Assembly: GCF_037997115.1 (NCBI RefSeq)
Contig: NZ_CP150484.1
Coordinates: 8,898,441 to 8,932,590 of the forward strand
Direction of reading: 5' to 3'
Source of the DNA: Amycolatopsis coloradensis
GTDB lineage: Bacteria; Actinomycetota; Actinomycetes; Mycobacteriales; Pseudonocardiaceae
Length of the DNA stretch: 34,150 bases
Below, in pieces: positions 22,744-31,088 of this stretch; the first letter of the stretch is position 1, and every line of letters begins with the position of its first letter. The notes beneath the pieces are model-generated. The model had not been told where the DNA came from, made no database searches, and saw nothing but the letters and a program-made list of their open reading frames with translations. Position numbers and translations under genes: made by a program.

Positions 22744-23393
22744 TCGGACTCGGTACCGGCGGGCTCGAACGGATCGTCGCGCTGGGCGCGCATTGCGACG
22801 ACATCGCCATCGGGGCGGGCGGCACCCTGCTGACGCTCTGCGCCGCCAACCCCGGTGTCCGGGTGGACGCGCTCGTCCTTTCCGGCGGCGGCACCGAACG
22901 GGAGGCCGAGGAGCGCGCCGCGCTCGCGGCCTTCTGCCAGGGCGCCGACGTCGAGGTCACCGTGCTCAAACTGCCCGACGGCCGGTTCCCCGCGCACTGG
23001 GAAGAGGCCAAGAACGCCCTGGAAGAGCTGCGCCGCCGCACCGACCCGGACCTCGTCCTCTCCCCGCGCACGGCGGACGCGCACCAGGACCACCGCGGGC
23101 TGGCGACGCTGGTGCCGACGGTGTTCCGCACCCATCTCCAGCTGGAGTACGAGATCGCGAAATGGGACGGCGACCTCGCCAAACCCACCGCGTACGTACC
23201 GCTCACGCCCGAGCGCGCCGAAGAGAAGGTCCGGCTGCTGCAGGAGCACTACGCCTCTCAGCGGCACCGGCCCTGGTACGACCGGGAAGCCTTCCTCGGC
23301 CTCGCCCGTATCCGCGGAATCGAATGCGGGCAGCGCTACGCGGAGGCCTTCGACCTCAAGAAACTGACGCTCGACCTCACTCCGAAAGGCTGA
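22740..23393 (+). CDS. PIG-L family deacetylase (LmbE-like)
   Basis: A 217-residue Zn-dependent de-N-acetylase of the GlcNAc-PI/MshB/BshB fold. The metal motif usually written AHPDD is here GAHCDD (H18, D20, D21), followed by AIGAGGTL; the second metal-binding segment is AHQDHRG (H115, D117, H118). In sugar clusters such enzymes remove N-acetyl groups from an amino sugar or a glycan intermediate. The Pro-to-Cys change in the motif is uncommon but leaves the ligands intact. GTG start in a GTGA overlap; the following gene begins five bases after the stop. It probably acts with the class III aminotransferase pathway, which supplies an amino group, but order of action is unknown. Confidence 0.9.
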   Translation: MIGLGTGGLERIVALGAHCDDIAIGAGGTLLTLCAANPGVRVDALVLSGGGTEREAEERAALAAFCQGADVEVTVLKLPDGRFPAHWEEAKNALEELRRRTDPDLVLSPRTADAHQDHRGLATLVPTVFRTHLQLEYEIAKWDGDLAKPTAYVPLTPERAEEKVRLLQEHYASQRHRPWYDREAFLGLARIRGIECGQRYAEAFDLKKLTLDLTPKG

Positions 23394-23398
23394 AAGCC

Positions 23399-24421
23399 AT
23401 GCGTGTGCTGCTGACCGGGCACAAGGGTTACCTGGGTACGGTGATGGCCCCGGTACTGGCCGCCGAAGGCCACGAGGTCGTCGGCCTCGACTCCGGTCTC
23501 TTCGACACCTGCGTGCTGGGCCCGAAACCCGACGATCCCAAGGGCTACGAAGTCGACCTCCGCGACGTCGCGGCCGAGCACGTGACCGGGGTGGACGCGG
23601 TGATCCACCTCGCCGCGCTGTCCAACGACCCGCTGGGGTCGCTGGCGCCGGAGCTCACCTACGACATCAACCACCACGCCTCGGTCAAGCTCGCGAAGCT
23701 GGCGAAGGACGCTGGAGTCAAGCGGTTCCTCTACGCCTCGACGTGCTCGGTCTACGGGGCTTCGGGCGGAGACGGCCTCGTCGACGAGGACGCGCCGCTG
23801 CGCCCGGTGACGCCGTACGCCGAGTCGAAGGTGCGGGTCGAGGACGACCTCCACGAACTCGCCGACGACGATTTCACCCCGGTGTACATGCGCAACGCCA
23901 CCGCGTTCGGCTTCTCGCCGCGGCTGCGGTCGGACATCGTGCTCAACAACCTCACCGCGCACGCCCACGTTTCGGGCGAGATCCTGGTGCTGTCGGACGG
24001 GTCGCCGTGGCGGCCGCTGGTGCACGCCAAGGACATCGCGCGCGCCTTCGAGGCCGCGCTGGTCGCGCCCAAGGTGGCCGTCCACGACAAGGCCTTCAAC
24101 ATCGGCACCGAGCGCAACAACGTGACCGTGGCCGAGATCGCCCAGCAGGTCGTCGAGGCCGTCCCCAGCGCGAAGCTGCGGATCACCGGCGAGTCCGCGG
24201 GCGACCCGCGCTCCTATCGCGTCGACTTCTCCCGCTTCCGCGACGCGATCCCCGGCTTCGAATGCGAGTGGTCGGTCAAGGACGGGGCGCTCGACCTGAT
24301 CTACGCCTACCGCACGCACGGCCTGACCGCGCACGACTTCAAGAACCGCTTCACCAGGCTGGCCACGCTCAACGCGCGGGCCGCCGCCGGCGAGATCGAC
24401 GAAACCCTGCGGCGACGGTGA
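23399..24421 (+). CDS. NAD-dependent sugar epimerase/dehydratase
   Basis: A 340-residue extended short-chain dehydrogenase. The Rossmann loop is LLTGHKGYLG (4-13), DLRD is at 53-56, and HLAALSNDPLG precedes the catalytic part STCSVYG (114-120). The YxxxK pair is Y140/K144 in TPYAESK. NIGTERNNVTVAEIAQQV and RSYRVDFSRF complete the substrate side. Family members are NDP-sugar 4-epimerases, 4,6-dehydratases or 4-reductases. The Thr/Ser-Cys-Ser active-site triplet without the Asp-Glu dyad of RmlB makes an epimerase or reductase likelier than a dehydratase. AAAGCC precedes the ATG. The stop overlaps the next ATG by one base (TGATG). Confidence 0.9.
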   Translation: MRVLLTGHKGYLGTVMAPVLAAEGHEVVGLDSGLFDTCVLGPKPDDPKGYEVDLRDVAAEHVTGVDAVIHLAALSNDPLGSLAPELTYDINHHASVKLAKLAKDAGVKRFLYASTCSVYGASGGDGLVDEDAPLRPVTPYAESKVRVEDDLHELADDDFTPVYMRNATAFGFSPRLRSDIVLNNLTAHAHVSGEILVLSDGSPWRPLVHAKDIARAFEAALVAPKVAVHDKAFNIGTERNNVTVAEIAQQVVEAVPSAKLRITGESAGDPRSYRVDFSRFRDAIPGFECEWSVKDGALDLIYAYRTHGLTAHDFKNRFTRLATLNARAAAGEIDETLRRR

Positions 24422-25695
24422 TGACCCGCAAGCCACTGGACACGGGCGCCGACCTGCGCGAACTGGTCGAGCGCCTGTATCCGCTCTGCCGCAGCATCAC
24501 CGGCGACGGCGTCCGCGCCACGCTGGAGATCCTCGGCGAGCACATCCCGCTCGACGTCCACGAGGTGCCGACCGGGACTCAGGTGCTCGACTGGACCGTT
24601 CCCCAGGAGTGGAACATCCGCGACGCCTGGGTGAAGGACCCTTCCGGGCGGAAGGTCGTCGACTTCCGGGAGTCGAACCTGCACGTCGTCGGCTACAGCG
24701 TCCCGGTCTCGCGGACGATGCCACTCACCGAACTGCGCGAACACCTGCACACCCTGCCCGATCAACCGTCCTTGGTGCCGTACCGGACCAGCTACTACTC
24801 GCCGACGTGGGGTTTCTGCCTGGCACAGGAGACCCTCGACGCGATGCCGGACGGCGAGTACGAGGTCCACATCGACTCCACGCTGACGAACGGGAGCCTC
24901 ACCTACGCCGAACACGTCGTACCGGGCGAAGTCACCGACGAAGTGATCATCTCCTGCCACACCTGCCATCCCTCGCTGGCGAACGACAACGTCGCCGGGA
25001 TCGCGATCGCCGCCGCGTTCGCGCGGACGCTGAAGAAGCCCCACTACACGTACCGGTTCCTGTTCATGCCGGGCACGATCGGCGCCATCACCTGGCTCGC
25101 GCGCAACAACGACCGCGTCGGCCGGATCAAGGCCGGGCTCGTGCTGGCGTGCGCGGGTGACCCGGGGCCGCTGACCTACAAACGAAGCCGCCGGGGCGAC
25201 GCCGAAATCGATCGCGTGCTCACGTACGTCCTGGCCGATCGCGCCCACAAGATCGCCGACTTCTCACCGTACGGCTACGACGAGCGCCAGTTCTGCTCCC
25301 CCGGTTTCAATCTCGGCGTCGGTTCGCTGACGAGGACGCCGTATGCGGGTTATCCCGAATATCACACCTCGGCCGACAACCTCGATTTCGTTTCCACCGC
25401 GGCCATGGAGGAAACCCTTCAGACCTTGCGGGACACCTTCGCCGTCCTCGACCGCAACCGCAGCTACGTCAACCTCAGCCCGTTCGGCGAGCCGCAACTC
25501 GGCAAGCGCGGGCTGTACGACTCGCTCGGCGGGCGAAGTGACGCCAAGCATGCCCAGATGGCCATGCTCTGGGTGCTCAACCTCTCGGACGGCGAGCACA
25601 GCCTCCTCGACGTCGCCGATCGGTCCGGGCTGCCGTTCGATTCCGTCGTCGCCGCCGCTCAGGCACTGCACGACGCCGGATTGCTCAAGAATTAG
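24421..25695 (+). CDS. DUF4910 aminopeptidase-fold protein of sugar clusters
   Basis: A 424-residue cytoplasmic protein of the DUF4910/DUF2172 type. The central domain has an M28-like zinc-peptidase core: SCHTCHPSLANDN (178-190, with H180, H183 and D189), YDERQF (E288) and YHTSADNLD (H315, D319). The N-terminal helix pair LVERLYPLCRSITGDGVRAT is characteristic, and a C-terminal winged-helix-like segment (about 365-424) reads HSLLDVADRSGLPFDSVVAAAQ, split by a turn. Relatives sit in polysaccharide and antibiotic-sugar loci, where no peptide substrate is evident; a role in amide or ester hydrolysis on the sugar is conceivable. The ATG at 24421 shares one base with the preceding stop. Confidence 0.88.
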   Translation: MTRKPLDTGADLRELVERLYPLCRSITGDGVRATLEILGEHIPLDVHEVPTGTQVLDWTVPQEWNIRDAWVKDPSGRKVVDFRESNLHVVGYSVPVSRTMPLTELREHLHTLPDQPSLVPYRTSYYSPTWGFCLAQETLDAMPDGEYEVHIDSTLTNGSLTYAEHVVPGEVTDEVIISCHTCHPSLANDNVAGIAIAAAFARTLKKPHYTYRFLFMPGTIGAITWLARNNDRVGRIKAGLVLACAGDPGPLTYKRSRRGDAEIDRVLTYVLADRAHKIADFSPYGYDERQFCSPGFNLGVGSLTRTPYAGYPEYHTSADNLDFVSTAAMEETLQTLRDTFAVLDRNRSYVNLSPFGEPQLGKRGLYDSLGGRSDAKHAQMAMLWVLNLSDGEHSLLDVADRSGLPFDSVVAAAQALHDAGLLKN

Positions 25696-25702
25696 AGGCC
25701 CC

Positions 25703-26977
25703 ATGCGATCACTTCTGCGTTCCCAAGCCGTCCGGGCCATGGCCGGACGGCTCAGCTGGGGCCTCGGCGACCAGGCCGTCTCCAGCATCACCAACTTCGT
25801 GGTCGGGCTGTTCGTGGCGCGCTCACTCGGCACGTTCGCCTTCGGCATGTTCAGCCTCGCTTGGGTCAGCTACGGCGTGGTGCTCAACCTGTCGCGCGGG
25901 CTGACGACGGATCCGCTGATGGTGCGTTTCTCCGGGGTGCCCACCGAGACCTGGCGGACGGCGACCGCCAGGGCGACCGGGACGGCGCTCTCCGCGGGTG
26001 TCCTCGCCGGTGCCATCAGTGTGGTCGCCGGTCTCGTGGTGGGCGGCCCCATCGGCGGCGCGTTCGTCGCGCTCGGCCTGGTCATCCCCACGTTGCTGCT
26101 GCAGGACGCGTGGCGGTTCAGCTTCTTCGCAGCGGGGCACGGGAAGAAGGCGTTCGTCAACGACGTCGTCTGGGGCGTCGCCCTGATCCCGGCGCTGTTC
26201 ATCGCCCACCGGTGGTTCGACTCGGTCGTCGCGTTCATCCTGGCGTGGGGCCTGTCCGGGGCGGTCGCCGCCGGATACGGCTGCCTGCAGGCCGGGGTCC
26301 GGCCGGATCCGCGCGGCACGCTCGACTGGCTCAAGCGGCACCGAGACCTCGGCACCCGCTACCTGATCGAAAACGTCAGCAACAGCGGCTCGACGCAGCT
26401 GCGCATGTACGGACTCGGCGCGATCGCCGGACTCGAGAGCGTCGGCGCGGTCCGCGGCGCCGAACTGCTGCTCGGACCGTTCTTCGCTCTTCTGATGGGA
26501 CTTTCCCTGGTCACGGTGGCGGAAGGTGCGCGAGTGCTCCAGCGAGCGCCGCATCGCCTACGCCACTTCTGCGCCGTTCTGGGCGCGGGCCAGGCGGCCG
26601 CCGCCCTGGTCTGGGGTCTCGCCTTGCTTCTGGTACCCGACGACGCCGGCCGGTTCGTCCTCGGCGACGTCTGGGCTCCCGCCTCCGAACTGATCCTCCC
26701 GGTGACCATCGGTATCGCCGCGGCGGGATTCAACACCGGGGCGGCCGCCGGATTGCGTGCGCTCGGCGCTGCGAAAAGGAGCCTTCGCGCCCAGCTGATC
26801 AACTCGGCCGGCTATGTCGGTTTCGGGCTCATTGGCGCCTTCTTGGCCGGGGCGTCCGGATCCGCTTGGGGAGTCGCGTTGGCGATCACCAGCGGATCGG
26901 CGGTGTGGTGGCTTCAGCTCCATTCCGCCCTCAAAGAGCACCTAACTTCGGAGAAGGAAGAAATGAGGACGTCATGA
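25703..26977 (+). CDS. polysaccharide flippase, Wzx-like (MATE/MOP superfamily)
   Basis: A 424-residue membrane protein with about 12 hydrophobic helices. The first block GLGDQAVSSITNFVVGLFVARSL with FGMFSLAW is typical of O-antigen flippases and related MOP exporters, and short basic cytoplasmic loops (for example GVRPDPRGTLDWLKRHRD) fit the topology. It would move a lipid-linked sugar or oligosaccharide across the membrane. Its presence ties the operon to surface or extracellular glycan rather than to a soluble antibiotic. GAGGCC lies four bases before the ATG, seven bases after the DUF4910 stop. The stop overlaps the GT2 start (ATGA). Confidence 0.88.
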   Translation: MRSLLRSQAVRAMAGRLSWGLGDQAVSSITNFVVGLFVARSLGTFAFGMFSLAWVSYGVVLNLSRGLTTDPLMVRFSGVPTETWRTATARATGTALSAGVLAGAISVVAGLVVGGPIGGAFVALGLVIPTLLLQDAWRFSFFAAGHGKKAFVNDVVWGVALIPALFIAHRWFDSVVAFILAWGLSGAVAAGYGCLQAGVRPDPRGTLDWLKRHRDLGTRYLIENVSNSGSTQLRMYGLGAIAGLESVGAVRGAELLLGPFFALLMGLSLVTVAEGARVLQRAPHRLRHFCAVLGAGQAAAALVWGLALLLVPDDAGRFVLGDVWAPASELILPVTIGIAAAGFNTGAAAGLRALGAAKRSLRAQLINSAGYVGFGLIGAFLAGASGSAWGVALAITSGSAVWWLQLHSALKEHLTSEKEEMRTS

Positions 26978-27924
26978 GCACCGCTCCTCGGCTGAGCATC
27001 GGGCTCCCTGTCTACAACGGCGAGGATTACCTCGCCGAATCGCTGGACGCACTCCTCGGCCAAAGCTACGAGAACTTCGAACTGATCATCTCGGACAACG
27101 CGTCCTCGGACCGCACCGAAGAGATCAGCCGCGAGTACGCGAAGATGGATTCCCGCGTCCGGTATGTCCGCCAACCGGTGAACATCGGCTGCGCGCCGAA
27201 CCACAACTACTGCGTCGACGTCGCCCGCGGCGAATTGTTCAAGTGGGCGTCCGACGACGACCTCTACGCATGCGACCTGCTGGAACGGTGCGTCGAGGCG
27301 CTCGACGAGCACCCCGAGTTCGTCCTCTCGCACTCGTGGACGGCGATGATCGACGAGAAGGCCGTCGTCACGCAGGCACTGGAGTACCCGCTCAACACGG
27401 CTTCGCCGCACGCCGCGGAACGCTTCCGCAGCACGTTGTTCGCACCCGGCGGGGACGACGACGGCGCGGTCATCCGCACCGAGGTGCTGCGCCGCGTCGC
27501 ACCGTTGGACAGCTACCACCACGCGGACCGCACGATCATCTCCGAACTCGCCCTGCACGGCCCGTTCCACCAGGTGCCCGACTGGCTGTACTTCCGGCGT
27601 GACCACCCCGGCCGCTCCGAGCACGAGCACCCGACCGTGCGCAGGCGGGCCGCCAACCTCGACCCGAAGCGGGCCGACAAGCTCCGCCACCCGATGGTCC
27701 GGTTGCTCGGCGAGTACGTGCTCGGCTACGTCAACGCGATCCGCAACGCGCCGATCTCCGGCGCGGAGAAGCGCGAATGCTTCCGCTATCTGCGGCAATG
27801 GATGCTGAACCGGGCGGGGAACCCGGCCATGGGCCGGATGCCCGACCAGGCCGAGGCCGAACTGGGCCCGCGTGAGGTCTCCGTGGCGTCGGTCGTCGCA
27901 GGCCAGGAGGGACGAGTCTCTTGA
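26974..27924 (+). CDS. family 2 glycosyltransferase (GT-A fold)
   Basis: A 316-residue glycosyltransferase. The GT-A core has the family-2 opening LSIGLPVYNGEDYLAESL (7-24), then NFELIISDNASSDRTEEI, and the metal-binding acidic cluster WASDDDLY (91-98, D94-D96). HRR-like segments near 200-215 (LYFRRDHPGRS) suit the acceptor side. It transfers one sugar from an NDP donor to a lipid or glycan acceptor; donor and linkage are not predictable. It is the only glycosyltransferase in this cluster. The ATG overlaps the flippase stop by four bases, with GAAGGAAG about 10-15 bases upstream, and the stop overlaps the next start (TTGA). Confidence 0.93.
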   Translation: MSTAPRLSIGLPVYNGEDYLAESLDALLGQSYENFELIISDNASSDRTEEISREYAKMDSRVRYVRQPVNIGCAPNHNYCVDVARGELFKWASDDDLYACDLLERCVEALDEHPEFVLSHSWTAMIDEKAVVTQALEYPLNTASPHAAERFRSTLFAPGGDDDGAVIRTEVLRRVAPLDSYHHADRTIISELALHGPFHQVPDWLYFRRDHPGRSEHEHPTVRRRAANLDPKRADKLRHPMVRLLGEYVLGYVNAIRNAPISGAEKRECFRYLRQWMLNRAGNPAMGRMPDQAEAELGPREVSVASVVAGQEGRVS

Positions 27925-29108
27925 CCTCGCCCGCGAGAATCGGGCTGTTCGGACTCCTCGGATCGGGGAACCTCGGCAACGACGGTTCCTTCGAGGCGGT
28001 TCTCGGGTATCTGCGCACGGAACATCCGGACGCCGCGCTCAGCGTGATGTGCGGCGGTCCGGAAGTCGTCGCGGCGCGCTACGGACTCGAGACGACCGCG
28101 TTGAACTGGTACGAAGGTGAGTACCGAACGGCATCGGGACCGTTTTCCATCGCCATGAAGGGCTTCGGGAAACTCGTCGACATCTTCCGCACGACGGCTT
28201 GGGTCAGGCGTCAGGACGTGGTGATCGTGCCGGGGATGGGTGTCCTCGAATCCTCCCTTCCCTTGCGTCCGTGGGGCTTCCCGTACGCACTGCTGCTGCT
28301 TTCGGCGTCCGGCCGTCTGGTCGGCACCAAGGTGGCTTTGGTGAGTGTCGGCGCCACCGTGAGCACGCACCGGGCCACCCGGACGATCATCGGCTGGGCG
28401 GCGCGGCTCGCGTCGTTCCGGTCCTACCGGGACGAGCCGTCGCGGGAAGCGATGCGCGCGATGGGCACCGACGTCACGAACGACCGCGTCTACCCCGACC
28501 TCGCCTTCGCTCTCTCTTCGACTTCGGAGCCGGTGGTGCCCCGTTCCGTCGGAATCGGCGTGATGGCCTATCACGGCGGGAACGACGACAGGGCCCGCGC
28601 CGCCGAGATCTACAGGTCCTATGTGGACAAGATGACTCGGTTCGTCGCCGGCCTCGTCGCCGAGGGCCGGCCAGTGCGGTTGTTCATCGGCGACCGGGCC
28701 GACGCGCAGGTGGTCGGCGAGATCATGCGGAAGCTGGAATCCCCGCTGGTCACCGCGGCCGACACGGCCACGCTGAACGACGTGATGCGGACGATGTCGA
28801 CGGTCGAGACCGTCGTCGCCACGCGCTACCACAACGTCTTGTGCGCGCTGAAGCTGGCGAAGCCGACGTTGTCCGTCGGGTACGCCCGCAAGAACGAGGT
28901 CCTCATGTCCGCACTCGGGCTCGGGGAGTTCTGCCAATCCGCCAAGGAGATCGACTTCGAGGCGCTGGTGCGCCAGTTCGCCGAACTGGAGTCCAGGGCG
29001 GGCGAACTGACCGAGATCGTCGCGAAACGAAGCGCGGAGCAGGAGCGGCTGCTGGACGAACAGTTCGCCGCACTTTCGGCCGCCGTCCTGCCGATGGGAG
29101 TCCGATGA
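27921..29108 (+). CDS. polysaccharide pyruvyl transferase family protein
   Basis: A 395-residue enzyme of the CsaB/WcaK family, which adds a pyruvate ketal from phosphoenolpyruvate to a sugar. The N-terminal signature is GLFGLLGSGNLGNDGSFEAVL (read from residue 8, shown to position 27 in two halves in the family), followed by the VIVPGMGVLES loop and, in the C-terminal half, GIGVMAYHGG and VVATRYHNVLCALKLAKPTL, which contains the conserved HxxxxA segment. Pyruvyl groups give surface glycans negative charge and can anchor SLH-type domains. The TTG start is inferred from the TTGA overlap with the GT2 stop and AGGAGGGA ten bases upstream. The stop overlaps the RmlC-like start. Confidence 0.9.
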   Translation: MTSPARIGLFGLLGSGNLGNDGSFEAVLGYLRTEHPDAALSVMCGGPEVVAARYGLETTALNWYEGEYRTASGPFSIAMKGFGKLVDIFRTTAWVRRQDVVIVPGMGVLESSLPLRPWGFPYALLLLSASGRLVGTKVALVSVGATVSTHRATRTIIGWAARLASFRSYRDEPSREAMRAMGTDVTNDRVYPDLAFALSSTSEPVVPRSVGIGVMAYHGGNDDRARAAEIYRSYVDKMTRFVAGLVAEGRPVRLFIGDRADAQVVGEIMRKLESPLVTAADTATLNDVMRTMSTVETVVATRYHNVLCALKLAKPTLSVGYARKNEVLMSALGLGEFCQSAKEIDFEALVRQFAELESRAGELTEIVAKRSAEQERLLDEQFAALSAAVLPMGVR

Positions 29109-29695
29109 AGATCATCCCGGTGCCCGCCATCGCGGGCGCGTACCTGTTCGAGCCGACCCCGCACGCCGACGAGCGCGGCTTCTTCTGCCGAACGTTCGAC
29201 GCCGACGTCGTCCGGTCGGCGGGGATCGACCCGAACGGGTTCCTCCAGGACAGTGTTTCCCGTTCCCGCAAGGGCGTGCTGCGCGGGATGCACCTCCGCT
29301 CGGGGCTCGGTGAGGCGAAACTCGTCCGCTGTTCCTGGGGCGCCGTCTTCGACGCCGTGGTCGATCTCAGGCCGGATTCACCGACGTACCTCGGCAAGGA
29401 GACGTTCGAACTGTCCGGGGAGACTCAGGTGTCGCTGTACATCCCGGCGGGTTGTGCGCACGGATTCCAGGCACTCACCGAGTACGCCGACGTCTCCTAC
29501 CGGATCGACCGCGCGCACGACCCTTCCGAGGACGTCGCGATCGCCCACGACGATCCGGAGCTGGCGATCCCGTGGCCGCTTCCGGTGGCGCTGATGTCGG
29601 AGCGGGACCGATCCGCGCTCCCGCTTTCCGCGGTACTGGCGTCCATCGGTGGACCCGCGTCCTCGATGGACGTCGGCGGGACGCCGGCGCGATAG
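29105..29695 (+). CDS. dTDP-4-dehydrorhamnose 3,5-epimerase family protein (RmlC-like)
   Basis: A 196-residue cupin epimerase. Active-site residues are in place: H63 in VLRGMHLR, K72 in EAKLVR, H119 in PAGCAHGF and Y132 in DVSYRID. FEPTPHADERGFFCRTFD (15-32) is the family opening, and DDPELAIPWPL holds the Asp that pairs with the His base. It epimerises C3 and/or C5 of a 4-keto-6-deoxy NDP-sugar, giving either the L-rhamnose precursor or a branched sugar for the C-methyltransferase. Because rmlA and any rmlB/rmlD are remote, this copy is more likely pathway-specific than the housekeeping one. ATGA overlap with the pyruvyl transferase. A 76-base gap with no clear promoter follows. Confidence 0.93.
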   Translation: MKIIPVPAIAGAYLFEPTPHADERGFFCRTFDADVVRSAGIDPNGFLQDSVSRSRKGVLRGMHLRSGLGEAKLVRCSWGAVFDAVVDLRPDSPTYLGKETFELSGETQVSLYIPAGCAHGFQALTEYADVSYRIDRAHDPSEDVAIAHDDPELAIPWPLPVALMSERDRSALPLSAVLASIGGPASSMDVGGTPAR

Positions 29696-29771
29696 CGGGT
29701 CTTCGGCGAGGCGGGTCACGCGGATTCGTCTCAGATTCGCCACCAGGTACTACAGAACACGAGGTGAGAGC

Positions 29772-31088
29772 ATGCCCCGTCAGCTTCCCCGATCCATGCG
29801 GGCCAACGAGCGCCTCCACGCGATGATCCCCGGCGGGGCGCACACCTACGCCAAGGGCGACGATCAGTACCCGGAGAACCTGGCGCCGGTCATCTCGCAC
29901 GGGCTCGGCGCGCACGTCTGGGACGTCGACGGGAACGAGTACATCGAGTACGGCTCGGGGCTGCGCGCGGTCAGCCTCGGGCACGTACACCCGCGGGTGA
30001 GCGAAGCCGCCCACCGCGAGATCGACCGGGGCGCCAACTTCGCCCGTCCATCCATTGTGGAGGAACGGGCGGCGGCGAAGTTCCTCGAAACCGTGCCCAC
30101 CGCCGAGATGGTCAAGTTCGCCAAGAACGGTTCGGACGCCACCACGGCCGCGGTCAAGCTCTCCAGGGCCGCCACCGGAAGGCCGCTCGTGGCGATCTGC
30201 CGTGACCACGCCTTCTTCTCCATCGACGACTGGTTCATCGGCACCACGGCGATGTCGTCGGGCATCCCGGACGGGATCACCGATCTCACCGTGTCGTTCC
30301 CCTACGGCGACCTCCCCGCGACCGAACGGCTGCTGCGGGAGAACGCGGGCCAGGTGGCCTGCCTCATCCTGGAGGCGTCCACCCAGCTCGAACCGCCCGC
30401 CGGGTATCTCGTCGGCCTGCGGGAACTCGCCGACCGGTACGGCTGCGTACTGATCTTCGACGAGATGATCACCGGTTTCCGCTGGTCCGAGGCGGGAGCG
30501 CAGGGTCTCTACGGCGTCACGCCGGATCTCTCGACGTTCGGCAAGGCGCTCGGTAACGGATTCGCCGTCTCGGCGCTGGCGGGCAAACGCGAACTGATGG
30601 AACTCGGCGGGCTCCGCACCGCCAAGGAGCGCGTCTTCCTGCTGTCCACCACGCACGGCGCCGAAACGCATTCGCTGGCCGCCGCGATCGCGGTCATGGA
30701 GACCTACACCGAAGAAGGCATCGCCGCGCGGCTGCACGCGCTCGGCGACCGGCTCGCCGCCGGGGTCCGCGAAGTCGCGGCCTCGGCCGGGGTCGGGGAA
30801 CACGTCGTCGTGCGCGGCCGGGCGAGCAACCTCGTCTTCGGCACGCTCGACGCCGAGAAGAAACCGTCGCAGGACTACCGAACGTTGTTCCTGCGGCAAC
30901 TGGTCACGGGCGGGGTCCTCGGACCGTCGTTCGTGGTCAGCAGCGCGTTGTCCGAAGAAGACATCGACCGGACGGTCGAAGTGGTCTCGCAGGCCTGCCT
31001 CGTGTACCGCAAAGCGCTCGACGCGGAAGATCCGGCGCCGTGGCTGGGTGGCCGTCCGGTGAAGCCGGTTTTTCGGAGAAGGGTATGA
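29772..31088 (+). CDS. class III PLP-dependent aminotransferase (glutamate-1-semialdehyde aminomutase-like)
   Basis: A 438-residue fold-type I PLP enzyme. The cofactor region shows NGSDATTAAVKLSRAATGR (119-137), the ring-binding Asp D230 in LIFDEMITGFR, and the Schiff-base lysine K258 in STFGKALGNGF. It resembles glutamate-1-semialdehyde aminomutases, but in polysaccharide and antibiotic clusters such homologues act as aminotransferases on small or sugar substrates, which is the likelier job here. It is not the hemL of heme synthesis by context. ATG with GAGGTGAGAG nine bases upstream, after the one sizeable gap of the operon. Its stop overlaps the first beta-helix gene (ATGA). Confidence 0.92.
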   Translation: MPRQLPRSMRANERLHAMIPGGAHTYAKGDDQYPENLAPVISHGLGAHVWDVDGNEYIEYGSGLRAVSLGHVHPRVSEAAHREIDRGANFARPSIVEERAAAKFLETVPTAEMVKFAKNGSDATTAAVKLSRAATGRPLVAICRDHAFFSIDDWFIGTTAMSSGIPDGITDLTVSFPYGDLPATERLLRENAGQVACLILEASTQLEPPAGYLVGLRELADRYGCVLIFDEMITGFRWSEAGAQGLYGVTPDLSTFGKALGNGFAVSALAGKRELMELGGLRTAKERVFLLSTTHGAETHSLAAAIAVMETYTEEGIAARLHALGDRLAAGVREVAASAGVGEHVVVRGRASNLVFGTLDAEKKPSQDYRTLFLRQLVTGGVLGPSFVVSSALSEEDIDRTVEVVSQACLVYRKALDAEDPAPWLGGRPVKPVFRRRV

